A stretch of 64,000 nt of DNA from Ruminococcaceae bacterium UBA1404 (GCA_002305075.1 DBQC01000017.1:1-64000); one strand, 5' to 3'. Positions 53,037 to 62,648 are shown, counted from the first letter of the stretch. Notes: generated by a model not told the origin, from the sequence alone. Numbers and translations: made by a program.

Positions 53037-53420
53037 ATCGCATCATTATCATAGGTAGTTTTACCCACTTTGTGCCGCCTATGCCACCTTAGGGAAATTA
53101 CGGAATATTTTTGTATTATTTTTGTGTTATACTGCAACTTAGCCCAGGCATTTTATGCAAATGTTGGGCATTGGGTGCCTAAGCTTGGGGTTTTACGGGG
53201 TATATGCAAAAAAAGCGCTCGCTTTTGGCACCTTTATGCTATAATAGCTTGGCTTATCAAGCAGCATATTTTTATGTTGCAATCGTGGACATAAAATTTT
53301 GAGCCATGGGTGTCCCAAAGAATCACCCTATAGGAGCTACACGCTTTATGTGATACAATAGCATTGATCGGTCATAATCCGGTTTTGCTTTATCGTTTGC
53401 TGAGAGGAGAGCTTCATCCT
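53037..53420 (+). promoter_or_regulatory. Spacer with extended -10 promoter for the PBP gene
   Basis: The 380-bp spacer has no gene. An extended -10 element TGCTATAAT lies at 53237-53245 with no good -35, giving a leader of about 170 bases before the PBP start. GAGAGGAG at 53403-53410 is the ribosome site. Confidence 0.5.
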
Positions 53421-55703
53421 ATGTCCGAGCGTAAGAAAAACCGAAATTGGTTGCCACGGCGTCCAAAAGCCGAAAGAAGCGACACACCCAAGCGTGGTGT
53501 GACCCTTGCGGCTGTGGGCCGGGGCGTCGTGATTTTTATACTTATTTGCATCATCGCCGCCAGCATTGTGGCCGCGGTGCTCACCGTCTATGTGCTCGAG
53601 CTTATCAACACCGAGGAGGTTATCAGCCTTGAGGATGTTAAGCTCAGCCTGACCACCATTATGTACGCCACCGACAAGCCCATTGTGCCCGGCACGCCAC
53701 CAAATGAGGACGACTACTATGAGCTGGAGCGCATTCAGAATGTGGAGAACCGCATCTGGGTGGACTACGACCAAATTCCCGAACATGTGGTCAATGCGGC
53801 CATCGCCATTGAGGACAAGCGCTTTAGAGAACATCAGGGGGTGGACTGGGCGCGCACTGCCAGCGCAGCGCTTAACTACTTTTTGCCCACCGACACGCTG
53901 TTTGGCGGTTCTACCATCACCCAGCAGCTGATTAAGAATGTCACCGGCGATAATGATGTGAGCCCCCAGCGCAAAGTTCAGGAGATTTTTAGGGCTCTGA
54001 ATCTGGAAAAGGCTTACAGCAAAGAACAGATTATGGAGACCTATCTCAACACCATCAACTTAGGTAACGGCGTCTATGGCGTACAGTCGGCCGCCAATCT
54101 CTACTTTGGTAAAGATGTCTCTGAGCTCACCGTAGCCGAGGGGGCAGCCATCATCGCCATCACCAAGAACCCCACGGTCTACAACCCCTTCCGCTACCCA
54201 GAAAATAATCGGGTGCGCCAGGGGGACATCCTCTACTTTATGCACGAACAGGGCCTTTTGGACGAACAGACCTATCTGGCTGCCTACGACGAGGAACTTG
54301 CTTTTAAAAAGGAAGAGTATATCGCTCGGCAGTCTACCACCCGCAGCTGGTTTGTGGACTATGTGTTCGGCGAGGTTGTGGAAGATTTGGTCAGCGAGCT
54401 GGGCTATGAGGAGAACTACGCCACTTCCCTGCTGCTGAGCGGCGGCTACCGCATCTACACCACCGTGGACAAGGAGATGCAGGACTATCTGGAGAAGGCT
54501 TATACCAACCCCGAGACCTTCCCGGCGTTGGTGGGCCGCAGCTATCCCGATGACTACCCCGAATCGGCCTTTGTGGTGATGGATCTAAATGGTCAGTTGC
54601 GGGCAATGGTGGGTTCTAACCGGACCAAGGAGGGTGCGCTGCTCTTTAACCGCGCCTCGGACGCCATGCGTCAGCCCGGCTCGGCCATCAAGCCGGTGGC
54701 CACTTATGCTCTGGCACTGGAGGAAAACTGGGTGCACTGGTCCAGCGTGGTGGACGACAATCCCATTCTCTTAGATGAGGACGATCCCGAATCCATCTAC
54801 CCCTTAAACCACTACCGCAGCTATTTGGGCAATATGCTGCTGCCCACGGCCATTCAGCGCTCGACCAACACCATTCCGGTCAAGCTCATTCAACAGATCA
54901 CCCCGCGGCGCAGCTTTAACTTTATGCGAGATAAGTTGGGGATCGACACCCTTGTGGAGCGCCGGGTGTCGGGCGGTCAGGTGCTCAGCGACATCGACCT
55001 GGCGCCCATGGCTCTAGGCGGCCTCACCGACGGCGTGCACCCTTTGCAGCTCATTGCCTCCTATCAGATCTTTGGAAACGGTGGCTACTATACCAAACCT
55101 TACTCCTACACCCATGTTTACGACAACGAGGGCAACCTCATCCTCGAAAAACGGCCGGTGGCCACCCGGGTTATCTCCCCCGAGACAGCCACCATCCTAA
55201 ATCAGCTGCTGCAAACGGTGACCCAGCCCATCCCCGGTGCCACTGGCGCCTCTGCCCGGCTGCAAACCAACTATATGATGCCCGTTGCCGGCAAAACCGG
55301 CACCTCGGACAACGACCATGACCAATGGTTTATCGGCATGACCCCCTATTATCTGGCCGGCTGCTGGCTGGGCTTTGATATCCCCGAGCGCATTGTCTAT
55401 TACAACTATGCGCCTCCCATCATCTTCAGCCGCATCATGGGGCCCATCCACTACGATAAGCCCACCGCCGCCTTTCCGATTTGGGGCAATGTGGAGCAAA
55501 AGACCTACTGCACCGAGACCGGCATGATTGCCACCCCCGACTGTCCCCATCCCTCGGCCGGTTCGGGGTGGTATAAGCTCACCTATATGCCCCCCACCTG
55601 CACACTGCACGCCGGTACGCTCTTTGAAGAGGAGAACGAGACCGAGGAAGAAGATGACGGGAATTTCCCCTTTTACAACTGGTATGATGAAGACAATGAT
55701 TAA
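53421..55703 (+). CDS. Class A penicillin-binding protein (PBP1a type)
   Basis: Bifunctional peptidoglycan glycosyltransferase/transpeptidase on the outer membrane face. The start is ATG 53421 (760 residues), preferred over TTG 53364 because of the GAGAGGAG site. A membrane anchor lies at about 28-55. The glycosyltransferase domain has AAIAIEDKRFREHQGVD (catalytic Glu) and GGSTITQQLIKN. The transpeptidase has SxxK in PGSAIKP, SxN in QRSTNTIP and KTG in VAGKTGTSDNDHDQWF. The acidic C-terminal tail is low-complexity. A strong terminator follows. Confidence 0.96.
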   Translation: MSERKKNRNWLPRRPKAERSDTPKRGVTLAAVGRGVVIFILICIIAASIVAAVLTVYVLELINTEEVISLEDVKLSLTTIMYATDKPIVPGTPPNEDDYYELERIQNVENRIWVDYDQIPEHVVNAAIAIEDKRFREHQGVDWARTASAALNYFLPTDTLFGGSTITQQLIKNVTGDNDVSPQRKVQEIFRALNLEKAYSKEQIMETYLNTINLGNGVYGVQSAANLYFGKDVSELTVAEGAAIIAITKNPTVYNPFRYPENNRVRQGDILYFMHEQGLLDEQTYLAAYDEELAFKKEEYIARQSTTRSWFVDYVFGEVVEDLVSELGYEENYATSLLLSGGYRIYTTVDKEMQDYLEKAYTNPETFPALVGRSYPDDYPESAFVVMDLNGQLRAMVGSNRTKEGALLFNRASDAMRQPGSAIKPVATYALALEENWVHWSSVVDDNPILLDEDDPESIYPLNHYRSYLGNMLLPTAIQRSTNTIPVKLIQQITPRRSFNFMRDKLGIDTLVERRVSGGQVLSDIDLAPMALGGLTDGVHPLQLIASYQIFGNGGYYTKPYSYTHVYDNEGNLILEKRPVATRVISPETATILNQLLQTVTQPIPGATGASARLQTNYMMPVAGKTGTSDNDHDQWFIGMTPYYLAGCWLGFDIPERIVYYNYAPPIIFSRIMGPIHYDKPTAAFPIWGNVEQKTYCTETGMIATPDCPHPSAGSGWYKLTYMPPTCTLHAGTLFEEENETEEEDDGNFPFYNWYDEDND

Positions 55704-55709
55704 CCCCAC

Positions 55710-55739
55710 ACCCCCTGTCCGGCTGGGCAGGGGGTTTTT
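55710..55739 (+). terminator. Terminator after the PBP gene
   Basis: ACCCCCTG and CAGGGGGT arms with a ten-base loop, followed by TTTTT; it begins 7 bp after the stop codon. Confidence 0.9.
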
Positions 55740-55835
55740 GCGCCCAAAGTCTCTGAATAAGGCCACAAAGGGCACGCTTTGTGCAGGAAAGGCATAGAAT
55801 AGGTCAAAAGCCCTTTTCGTGAAAGGAGTATGTAT

Positions 55836-57119
55836 ATGGACAAACGACCCTCTCCGCGTCGCTTTGACTATCTAGGCGCCGATACATATGGATGGCCGCT
55901 TCCCGCCCGTCAGGACGCCGCACCCCGACGCCCCCCTCCAAGACGGGAACATGCGACTCCACCTCCGGGTCGGCCCGCCTTGGTTGTGAGTTTGGACAAC
56001 CAAAGCCGTGAGGATTCGCTGTCGGTCATGCTGCTGGAGGATCCTGCCCGGGCTCGGATGGCCACAGCACAGCCCAAGAGCCAACAGACTGCTCCGGACG
56101 AAATGGCGCTTGGTACCCATGTGCCCACTATGGATATGCCGCCGGATACCCCCACTACTCAGCCCGACCTTCCTCAAGCCCGGCCCTCCGAGGCCGATGA
56201 GACACTCTGTCCTGAGCCGTGCCCGTCCGAGGCGTCCCAGCCCGAACCCGCCCAGACCGAGCCGGTTCAGCCCATTGCACTCCCCCTTGAGCTACTCACC
56301 AAAACCGAGGCGATGAATATTATTCAGAGGGTCGAAATGGAGCCTTCTATCCCGCTGCCCCCACAGCATCAAGATGAGGAGGACCATTTGATAAGCTGGC
56401 ACGAGCCCACCCAAACCGGGGAAACCGCGGTCCGGGTGGCTGCCGCCCAGCCCTCGGCTAGACCTCCACGACAGCAGGCTCCCTCTCCTTTTAGAACCCA
56501 GCAGCCCCAGCCCTCGCCCTCAAGACGGCACCCCGACATCTGGGCAGAGGGCAGCGAGGCCCTGTTTCAGGACTGGCGGCGGGTGCTGGAGGCCGCCACC
56601 CCCGCCCATCACCTTCTTGAGTCATCGGGAGAGGCGCTTGACTATCCGCCCATTGCCGTGGATCACCGGGACGAACATGCCGGGCGACTGGTACTGCGGC
56701 TCTATGCCGGCGAGCGCTCGAGCATGACGCTGGCCCAGACCTACGCCTATTGCAGCATCTGTTTTGAGGAGGACTGTCCAAGGCTGGCCGGTTTAATCGG
56801 GCGTCTTGCCAACGAGGTGCAGACCCTTGCCCTAACTTTAGGCAAGCTGACCTTGGCCTTTGGTGTAGACCCCCGACCCCGGGTGCTCATGGCTCAGCGC
56901 AGCCAATATTGGAACGGCAGCTATGTGCGCTGCGTGCGCAAACCCAAGCAGGCTCTGCTTGAACTGATGGAGCTCGAGCGGATGCTCATGAGTGAAATCC
57001 GGCGGTTTTTGCGCCAAAATCAGGACGCCGGAGCCGCCGCACTGCTCGCCCGGGCACTATCCGACGCTCAGCGCCGAACCGATACCCTGAGTCAAGCCCT
57101 GGCCACCGGCTGCGGCTAA
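55836..57119 (+). CDS. Pro-rich protein with a ferritin-like domain lacking metal ligands
   Basis: The 427-residue protein starts at ATG 55836 (seven bases after GGAG; an ATG at 55830 is too close). Residues 1 to about 235 are disordered, rich in Pro, Gln and Glu. The C-terminal 140 residues follow, block by block, the clostridial ferritin-like family (the SEMSA, VEMHHL..FG.LALQLGADPRLW, YW..YN, GE.AAI and DE..H blocks). Here the blocks read RSSMT, NEVQTLALTLGKLTLAFGVD, YWNGSYV, ELERMLM and DAQRRT. Only two of the expected Glu ligands remain, so iron oxidation is unlikely. I infer a structural or binding role. The similarity is from memory of the family. Confidence 0.6.
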   Translation: MDKRPSPRRFDYLGADTYGWPLPARQDAAPRRPPPRREHATPPPGRPALVVSLDNQSREDSLSVMLLEDPARARMATAQPKSQQTAPDEMALGTHVPTMDMPPDTPTTQPDLPQARPSEADETLCPEPCPSEASQPEPAQTEPVQPIALPLELLTKTEAMNIIQRVEMEPSIPLPPQHQDEEDHLISWHEPTQTGETAVRVAAAQPSARPPRQQAPSPFRTQQPQPSPSRRHPDIWAEGSEALFQDWRRVLEAATPAHHLLESSGEALDYPPIAVDHRDEHAGRLVLRLYAGERSSMTLAQTYAYCSICFEEDCPRLAGLIGRLANEVQTLALTLGKLTLAFGVDPRPRVLMAQRSQYWNGSYVRCVRKPKQALLELMELERMLMSEIRRFLRQNQDAGAAALLARALSDAQRRTDTLSQALATGCG

Positions 57120-57142
57120 TACGCAGCCATATCTCTGAAAAG

Positions 57143-57176
57143 AGGCCGACTTCCCCAAAGTGGGAGGCGGCCTTTG
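57143..57176 (+). terminator. Terminator after the ferritin-like gene
   Basis: AGGCCG-A-CTTCCC pairs with GGGAGG-CGGCCT around CAAAGT, followed by TTTG. It begins about 24 bp after the stop. Confidence 0.65.
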
Positions 57177-57280
57177 CGGCGTTGGGCTGCCTTGAGTTTA
57201 GGATAGCCATCTGGTAGAATAGCCACAGATTCGCTTATGCCACCAGAGCAGCCCCCGCCTATCGCCTAAAGGAGATGCCT

Positions 57281-58894
57281 ATGACCAAAACCCTTATCCG
57301 TGCCGCCCTTTTAGCCCTACTGACGGCTCTCATCATCATCGGCCTGTTTGGCTTTCGGCTTCTTACAGCCCCACAGCCGATGCTGGGGGAGGATTTTGCT
57401 GTCGTGGTGGGCGACCGAGGGGCCGTGGCCCTTCGTGCGCCCGGGTTTGCAGAAGACTTTAACGCAGCGCTCTCGACAGCCAAAAAAATCCCCTTTGGGC
57501 AGGGCCAAAAGGTGGCGGTGCTGCTCGCCGATCAGGGGCCCTTTGTGCTTAGCCGCACTGCCGAGGGGCTCTGTGTAAGCCGGGGCTGGCAAAATTACCT
57601 GATGAGTGCCCATGATGCCGCAGATCTGGCCATCCACCCCGACCTTGCACCGCTCTACCTCGATGTCTATCCCCGCCCTTTGGTGGTGGAGCTGGAGGGC
57701 CGGCTTTGGCATGTGCCGCCCATGTCGGGGGAATGGGAATACTTAGGGATAGACGGACGGTTTCATCCCTATACTTTTGGCGAGATGTGCCCCCAAGCTA
57801 TCCGCCCCACCCATGAAGCCGAGGTGACCTTCCGCTTTGAGGGAGCGGCCGAAGCGCCCCATGTGCTGTTTGGCGACGAGTTTGGCGAGCTGCGTGACAG
57901 CGCCACCGAGGGCAGCTTTAGCCTTAGGCAGGGCCAGAGTATAACCCTCACCGCCACGCCCCGCTACGAGAACGCCCAGTTTAGGGGAAGCCTGGATTTT
58001 GCCCTCTCCTTTGAGGTGGTCGACCAAGCCAAGAGCCCGCCAGCTGACAGCGTGGTCCCGACCCAAAATCTGCCCCCGGTGGCCGATGTGCCCTCGATCA
58101 CTCCCCAAGCCGCCGCCCCCGAGCAAGAGATATTTTCCATGTCGGCAACCGAGACTTATCCCGGCGAGATGCTGCGCCTGAGCGTAAGAGACCGCACGGC
58201 TGATGAGGTGTCCTGCCAGACCGATTTGGGGGCTGTCCCCCGCTTTTTCAGCAGCGCCGAGGGGGCGGTGGCCCTGCTTCCCGTCCGGCTGAGCGTGGAG
58301 CCCGGTCGGTATAGCATCACGCTATCGGCCGACGGTCGGTCTAAGACATTCGCCATTTTGGTACAGCCCAGAGACTTTGTGGTGCAGCATTTGCAGGTGG
58401 CCCCGTCCACCACCGAGCAGACCATTCTAAGCGATAAGGCCAATGCTGAGTATATAGAGAAAATCGAGCCGCTAAAAAGCATGGCGGACAGCCAAATGTA
58501 TGCCACAGGGCGCTTTATTCTGCCGGTGGAGGGTCGGATCACCACCGAGTTTGGCACCCAGCGCTATATCAATGGTGCTTCGACTCCTTCGTGGCATGCG
58601 GCCATCGATATTGGTGCAGCGACGGGCACCGAGGTCAAGGCCGCTCATGCCGGTCGGGTTTTGTTTAGTGAATACATCGCCCTTACCGGGAACACAATAC
58701 TTATTGAGCACGGCTTGGGTCTTAAGAGCTGGTATTACCACATGGACTCGCTCAATGTGGCGGCGGGCGACAGAGTGGCACAGGGCCAGGTCATCGGAAC
58801 GGTCGGCTCAACCGGGTTTTCCACAGGCCCTCACCTGCACTTTGGTATGTCGGTGGGGGAATATTATGTGAACCCGTGGTCGTTTATTGATTAA
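57281..58894 (+). CDS. M23-family (LytM/NlpD-like) peptidoglycan endopeptidase
   Basis: The 537-residue protein starts at ATG 57281, six bases after AAAGGAG. An N-terminal membrane anchor/signal (ALLALLTALIIIGLFGFRLL) leads to a large external region of about 370 residues with no recognised fold. The C-terminal M23 domain has the zinc ligands HxxxD in WHAAIDIGAA, and GPHLHFG, so it should be an active metallo-endopeptidase. It lies in a cell-wall cluster with the PBP; the next lipoprotein gene starts 24 bp later and is probably co-transcribed. SpoIIQ-like function is possible but not shown. Confidence 0.9.
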   Translation: MTKTLIRAALLALLTALIIIGLFGFRLLTAPQPMLGEDFAVVVGDRGAVALRAPGFAEDFNAALSTAKKIPFGQGQKVAVLLADQGPFVLSRTAEGLCVSRGWQNYLMSAHDAADLAIHPDLAPLYLDVYPRPLVVELEGRLWHVPPMSGEWEYLGIDGRFHPYTFGEMCPQAIRPTHEAEVTFRFEGAAEAPHVLFGDEFGELRDSATEGSFSLRQGQSITLTATPRYENAQFRGSLDFALSFEVVDQAKSPPADSVVPTQNLPPVADVPSITPQAAAPEQEIFSMSATETYPGEMLRLSVRDRTADEVSCQTDLGAVPRFFSSAEGAVALLPVRLSVEPGRYSITLSADGRSKTFAILVQPRDFVVQHLQVAPSTTEQTILSDKANAEYIEKIEPLKSMADSQMYATGRFILPVEGRITTEFGTQRYINGASTPSWHAAIDIGAATGTEVKAAHAGRVLFSEYIALTGNTILIEHGLGLKSWYYHMDSLNVAAGDRVAQGQVIGTVGSTGFSTGPHLHFGMSVGEYYVNPWSFID

Positions 58895-58918
58895 TTGCTG
58901 CGCCCTAAGGAGGTTCAT

Positions 58919-59593
58919 ATGAGCAAGCATATGCGTAAAATGGCCGGCGCCCTCGCAGTGGCGACTCTTCTGACCGGCTGCTCCCTGTTCCAGAAGGAGC
59001 CCGAACCCGTTCTCGACGATCCCCGCACCCAAACCAAACCCGAGCACGCCATCATCCTGCTGTTTGAGGCCGTCCAGACCGCCGACCTCGAGCTGCTTAA
59101 AGCGGCCGTGGTCTACCCCGAGGAGTCCATAAACGATGATACAGCCGAGGCCATTGAGGCCGCCGCCGACAATGCGCTGGCCAAAACGGCCATCAAGACC
59201 CTGTTTTCCGACCTGAGCTACACCCTTGTTGAAACCGAGCAACCCGAGGAGGGTATGGCCAGCCTGACGGTTGAGGTGGTCTACCCCGATTTGCGCCCCA
59301 TCATCGACAGCAATTTTAGGGCTTTTGCACCTAAAATCCGCGAGCGACTGCTCAGCGGTAGCTTTGACCAGGCCGCCACCGCAGCTATTCAGAGCGAGAT
59401 TATGTGGGCCGTAGCCGCCGACCTTATCGCCGGCAAAGCCGCCAACACCCGCACCGAGACCATCGAGGTGCTCTGCACCGAGGTAGAGGGCAAGTGGAAG
59501 GTGGCTCCCGATCGCCCTATCCTCAATGTCTGCACCGCCAACGCCCTTGATGCCATTGCCGAGCTGGACTTCACCCAGCTGCTGGCCCCTTGA
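58919..59593 (+). CDS. Putative lipoprotein of unknown function
   Basis: The 224-residue protein starts at ATG 58919, five bases after AAGGAGG. The signal ends TLLTGC, then SLFQKEPEPV. The mature part resembles small lipoproteins that open with a helical DUF4878/DUF5105-like segment (AIILLFEAVQTADLELLKAAV) and continue as an NTF2-like fold; this is a loose resemblance. It follows the M23 peptidase gene by 24 bp and is followed by a bidirectional terminator. Confidence 0.78.
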   Translation: MSKHMRKMAGALAVATLLTGCSLFQKEPEPVLDDPRTQTKPEHAIILLFEAVQTADLELLKAAVVYPEESINDDTAEAIEAAADNALAKTAIKTLFSDLSYTLVETEQPEEGMASLTVEVVYPDLRPIIDSNFRAFAPKIRERLLSGSFDQAATAAIQSEIMWAVAADLIAGKAANTRTETIEVLCTEVEGKWKVAPDRPILNVCTANALDAIAELDFTQLLAP

Positions 59594-59680
59594 TTGTGGT
59601 CCCTGCTTATAGAGACAAGCCTTTAACCCAAGGCCTTAGAAAACCGTCCGCTAAGAAAGGTGGGCGGCCACCCAAAAATC

Positions 59681-59712
59681 GCCGCCGGACAGACAAACTC
59701 TGTCCGGCGGCT
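59681..59712. terminator. Bidirectional terminator between convergent genes
   Basis: GCCGCCGGACAGA and TCTGTCCGGCGGC, a perfect 13-base dyad with a five-base loop. T-rich tracts lie on both sides (TTGTTGCTTATTTTT on plus; GATTTTT on minus), serving the lipoprotein gene and the convergent secreted-protein gene. Confidence 0.9.
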
Positions 59713-59718
59713 TGTTGC

Positions 59719-60462
59719 TTATTTTTGTTGTAGGCGCAGCCAAGTGGGCCAAAAAGGCTTTGGGGCTGCGGTCTGCTCGATGTCTACGGTAACGGTGTAG
59801 GGCTCGGAGTAGACCCCCCGACTGTCCACCGCCACAAGCACAAAGCTGTCCCGTCCGCGGGCACCGGGCTGGGGGGTGTAGGTGTACCGGTCACCGACAA
59901 TCACCGCCACACCCTTTTTCGGCTCCGACATCAGCGCAATACGGGGAAAACTACCCATCTGATCGGCGGCGGCGATGCTGCCCTCCCGGGGCATCCCTGA
60001 AAGAGTGAATACGGCCTCGCCCCAGATAACCGGCGGCAGAACCGGGGCCTCTGTCGCCTCGATGCGCAGCACCGCCGCCTGATAGCCGCCATATTCGGGG
60101 ATAAAGCCGATGTGGGCCGTCAGATAAGCGTCAGCCGGCTCGTAGACCAAACGGTCGATTTCGTCCCGCCCAAGCCGAGTGTAGAGGGGGGCCTCCACCC
60201 CGTCGAGGCTGAGCTGGCCGGTGGCGCTGTCGGGCAGCAAGGTGAGCGTCAGGCCCTCAAGCTCCCCCTCGGGGATGCCCAACCGGTGCTCGAGTTCGGC
60301 GCAGCGCATAAAATAAAGCCCTTCCCGCCAGACCGCCGTTTCAAGCTGCCGGGGCGACTCAGGCATCGGCCTGCGGGGCCAGTCCTCTAGGGCCTGTCCG
60401 CCTGCCATCTGGCTGGGTATCAGAACTAAAGCTGCCATTGTGGCTATCAGAAATTTTTTCAT
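59719..60462 (-). CDS. Secreted protein with a cadherin/Ig-like C-terminal domain
   Basis: The 247-residue protein starts at ATG 60462 with GGGTGA upstream. It has a clear signal peptide (KKFLIATMAALVLIPSQMAGGQA). The C-terminal part (YTYTPQPGARGRDSFVLVAV, DSRGVYSEPYTVTVDI) has the look of a bacterial Ig/cadherin-like repeat found in cell-surface proteins. The middle is unrecognised. It is a single-gene unit divergent from guaA. Confidence 0.78.
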   Translation of the reverse strand: MKKFLIATMAALVLIPSQMAGGQALEDWPRRPMPESPRQLETAVWREGLYFMRCAELEHRLGIPEGELEGLTLTLLPDSATGQLSLDGVEAPLYTRLGRDEIDRLVYEPADAYLTAHIGFIPEYGGYQAAVLRIEATEAPVLPPVIWGEAVFTLSGMPREGSIAAADQMGSFPRIALMSEPKKGVAVIVGDRYTYTPQPGARGRDSFVLVAVDSRGVYSEPYTVTVDIEQTAAPKPFWPTWLRLQQK

Positions 60463-60616
60463 AATATCACCCGAATATAGGATTTCCGGTCGAGTGCGGC
60501 TCATACATTTTGCAGCAAAAGCACATTTTTTGGGGGTTTGCTTGGGGTCGGAGGTTGCATTTTATGCGCACTGATGGCAAAATAGAACTATTCTGAAAGC
60601 ATAGGGGGAAAGCCAG

Positions 60617-62152
60617 ATGTCGGCCATACATCAACGCGTTCTGGTCTTAGATTTAGGGGGGCAATATAGCCAGCTTGTGGCGCGCCGGGTTCGTGAATGC
60701 TCGGTGTTTTGTGAGATTAAGCCTCATACCATCACCGCCAAGGAGGTCGCCGAGCTGGCGCCCATCGGCATTATTCTCACCGGCGGGCCAGCCGGCACAC
60801 GCACCAACCCGCCCACCCTCGACCCGGCCATCCTTGAGCTGGGCATTCCGGTTCTGGGTATCTGCTACGGTGGACAGCTCATCGCGCGTCTGTGTGGCGG
60901 TGAGGTTGACGAGGCCCACAGCAGCGAATTTGACGCCGCCCCGGTGCAGATGGAGGGTGCATCGCCTCTTTTTGCCGGGCTGCCCACCCAGAGCATCTGC
61001 TGGATAGGACAGCAGGATTATATCCGCCGCCTACCCGAGGGATTTTTGGCTATCGCCACCGACCACAACCATCCAGCCGCAGCCTTTGCCCAGCCCGAGC
61101 GCAGGCTTTACGGCCTTCAGTTTCGCCCCGAGGTTGAGCGCACCGAACAGGGCGCTGCGATCATCAGAAACTTTCTTAAAGGCATCTGTGGTGCCACCGG
61201 CGACTGGACCATGGCGGACTACGCGCGCAGCAGCATCGAGGAAATTCGGGCCACGGTTGGCGATGGCCGGGTTCTGCTGGCCCTGTCGGGCGGTGTAGAC
61301 AGCACGGTAGTAGCCGCCTTGCTCACCCGGGCGATCGGCAGCCAGCTTACCTGCATTTTTGTGGACCACGGCTTTATGCGCAAGAACGAGGGCGACGAGG
61401 TGGAGGCTGTTTTTAAAGGACAGGACCTGCATTTTGTGCGGGTAAACGCCGAAGAGCGCTTTTTGGCACGCATGAAGGGCGTAAGCGATCCCGAGCAAAA
61501 GCGCAAAATCATTGGCGAGGAGTTTATCCGCGTCTTTGAGGAGGAGGCAAAAAAAATAGGTGCCGTGGATTTTTTAGCCCAGGGCACCATTTACCCCGAC
61601 ATTGTGGAGTCGGGCTTTGGCGATGCGGCGGTGGTTAAAAGCCACCACAATGTGGGCGGCCTACCCGACAAGGTGGATTTTAAGGCGCTCATCGAGCCGC
61701 TGCGCCTGCTGTTCAAGGACGAGGTTCGGGCCTTAGGTGCTCACCTGGGCCTGCCCGATTATATAGTCTGGCGTCAGCCCTTTCCCGGGCCGGGTCTGGC
61801 CATTCGGGTCATCGGCGAACCCACCAAAGAAAAGCTGGACATTCTGCGCGATGCCGACGCCATCTTCCGCGAGGAAATTGCCAAGGGCGGCTTAGATCGC
61901 TCCATAAACCAATATTTTGCCGTGCTCACCAACATCCAGACCGTGGGCGTCACCGGCGACAGCCGTACCTACGACTACACCCTGGCTCTGCGGGGGGTGA
62001 CCACCACCGACTTTATGACGGCCGAGTGGGCCAGAATTCCCTATGATGTGATAGAGCGAGCCTCCCGGCGCATTGTAGACGAGGTAGCGCATATCAACCG
62101 GGTGGTATATGATGTGACCAGCAAGCCCCCTGCGACCATAGAGTGGGAGTGA
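60617..62152 (+). CDS. guaA: GMP synthase with a degenerate glutamine amidotransferase half
   Basis: Converts XMP to GMP. The 511-residue protein has a class I amidotransferase domain (1-190), an ATP pyrophosphatase domain with the P-loop LLALSGGVDSTVVAALL, and a dimerisation domain (QPFPGPGLAIRV; C-terminus PPATIEWE). The nucleophile Cys83 (GICYGGQL) is kept. The catalytic His, expected in FHPE, is Arg170 (LQFRPEVERT), and the usual WMSHGD is WIGQQD (129-134). The synthetase half is intact, so the enzyme probably uses free ammonia or a separate glutaminase. Strong GGGGG site; a terminator follows. Confidence 0.95.
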   Translation: MSAIHQRVLVLDLGGQYSQLVARRVRECSVFCEIKPHTITAKEVAELAPIGIILTGGPAGTRTNPPTLDPAILELGIPVLGICYGGQLIARLCGGEVDEAHSSEFDAAPVQMEGASPLFAGLPTQSICWIGQQDYIRRLPEGFLAIATDHNHPAAAFAQPERRLYGLQFRPEVERTEQGAAIIRNFLKGICGATGDWTMADYARSSIEEIRATVGDGRVLLALSGGVDSTVVAALLTRAIGSQLTCIFVDHGFMRKNEGDEVEAVFKGQDLHFVRVNAEERFLARMKGVSDPEQKRKIIGEEFIRVFEEEAKKIGAVDFLAQGTIYPDIVESGFGDAAVVKSHHNVGGLPDKVDFKALIEPLRLLFKDEVRALGAHLGLPDYIVWRQPFPGPGLAIRVIGEPTKEKLDILRDADAIFREEIAKGGLDRSINQYFAVLTNIQTVGVTGDSRTYDYTLALRGVTTTDFMTAEWARIPYDVIERASRRIVDEVAHINRVVYDVTSKPPATIEWE

Positions 62153-62297
62153 GCCGATACAGCTTGATCCACATCTGAACACCCCAGAAATACCAGGGCT
62201 TTTTGACACAGGAAATGGAGAGCAGCACCAAAATGCGTGCTGTGATATCATTTCAGTTCCACTCGTATGTTTAAGTGAATAATTTTTCTGTGGCGTT

Positions 62298-62347
62298 ATG
62301 CCCTCGTTTGTCCCTCTGAAGGGAGTCAAAAACGAGGGCATTTTTTA
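62298..62347 (+). terminator. Terminator after guaA
   Basis: ATGCCCTCGTTT pairs with AAACGAGGGCAT (with a further inner TCCCT/AGGGA hairpin), followed by TTTTTTATT. It lies about 145 bp after the stop. Confidence 0.9.
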
Positions 62348-62453
62348 TTGCTTTTACTGTTCCCTCAATCAAGCAGTTGTTCCTGGTACCAGTGTGATAC
62401 ATACAATTGCTTCAAGAAAATTCTCGAAGGACATTGTTTTTATGGGTTCTTAG

Positions 62454-62648
62454 CTCCGAAGAGGTAACGATAATGACATTAAACAGCACTTTTATGAAGG
62501 GAGAGAAGTGCAGGAGTCTTTCGGTGTATTGATAACGGAGTCGTATCGCATCATCAAACAGCTCAGCAAAGAGCTTAAGGCAAACGACTACATAGTAATC
62601 GCCGGGCGTGTAAGCAGACGATATCTAAAAAAGTTTGTGGATATGTAG
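62454..62648 (+). pseudogene. Orphan coding remnant, 64 codons
   Basis: The frame is open from just after a TAG (62451-62453) to a TAG at 62646-62648. A possible start is GTG 62508 after GGGAGAGAA. The peptide ends YIVIAGRVSRRYLKKFVDM and looks protein-like (helical, charged), unlike random spacer. No family is recognised. It is probably the 3' remnant of a gene on acquired DNA. Confidence 0.35.

Noticed and set aside
62222..62243. CAGCAC/GTGCTG palindrome after guaA
   Set aside because: Too short and isolated to assign as an attachment or operator site; no matching repeat seen.
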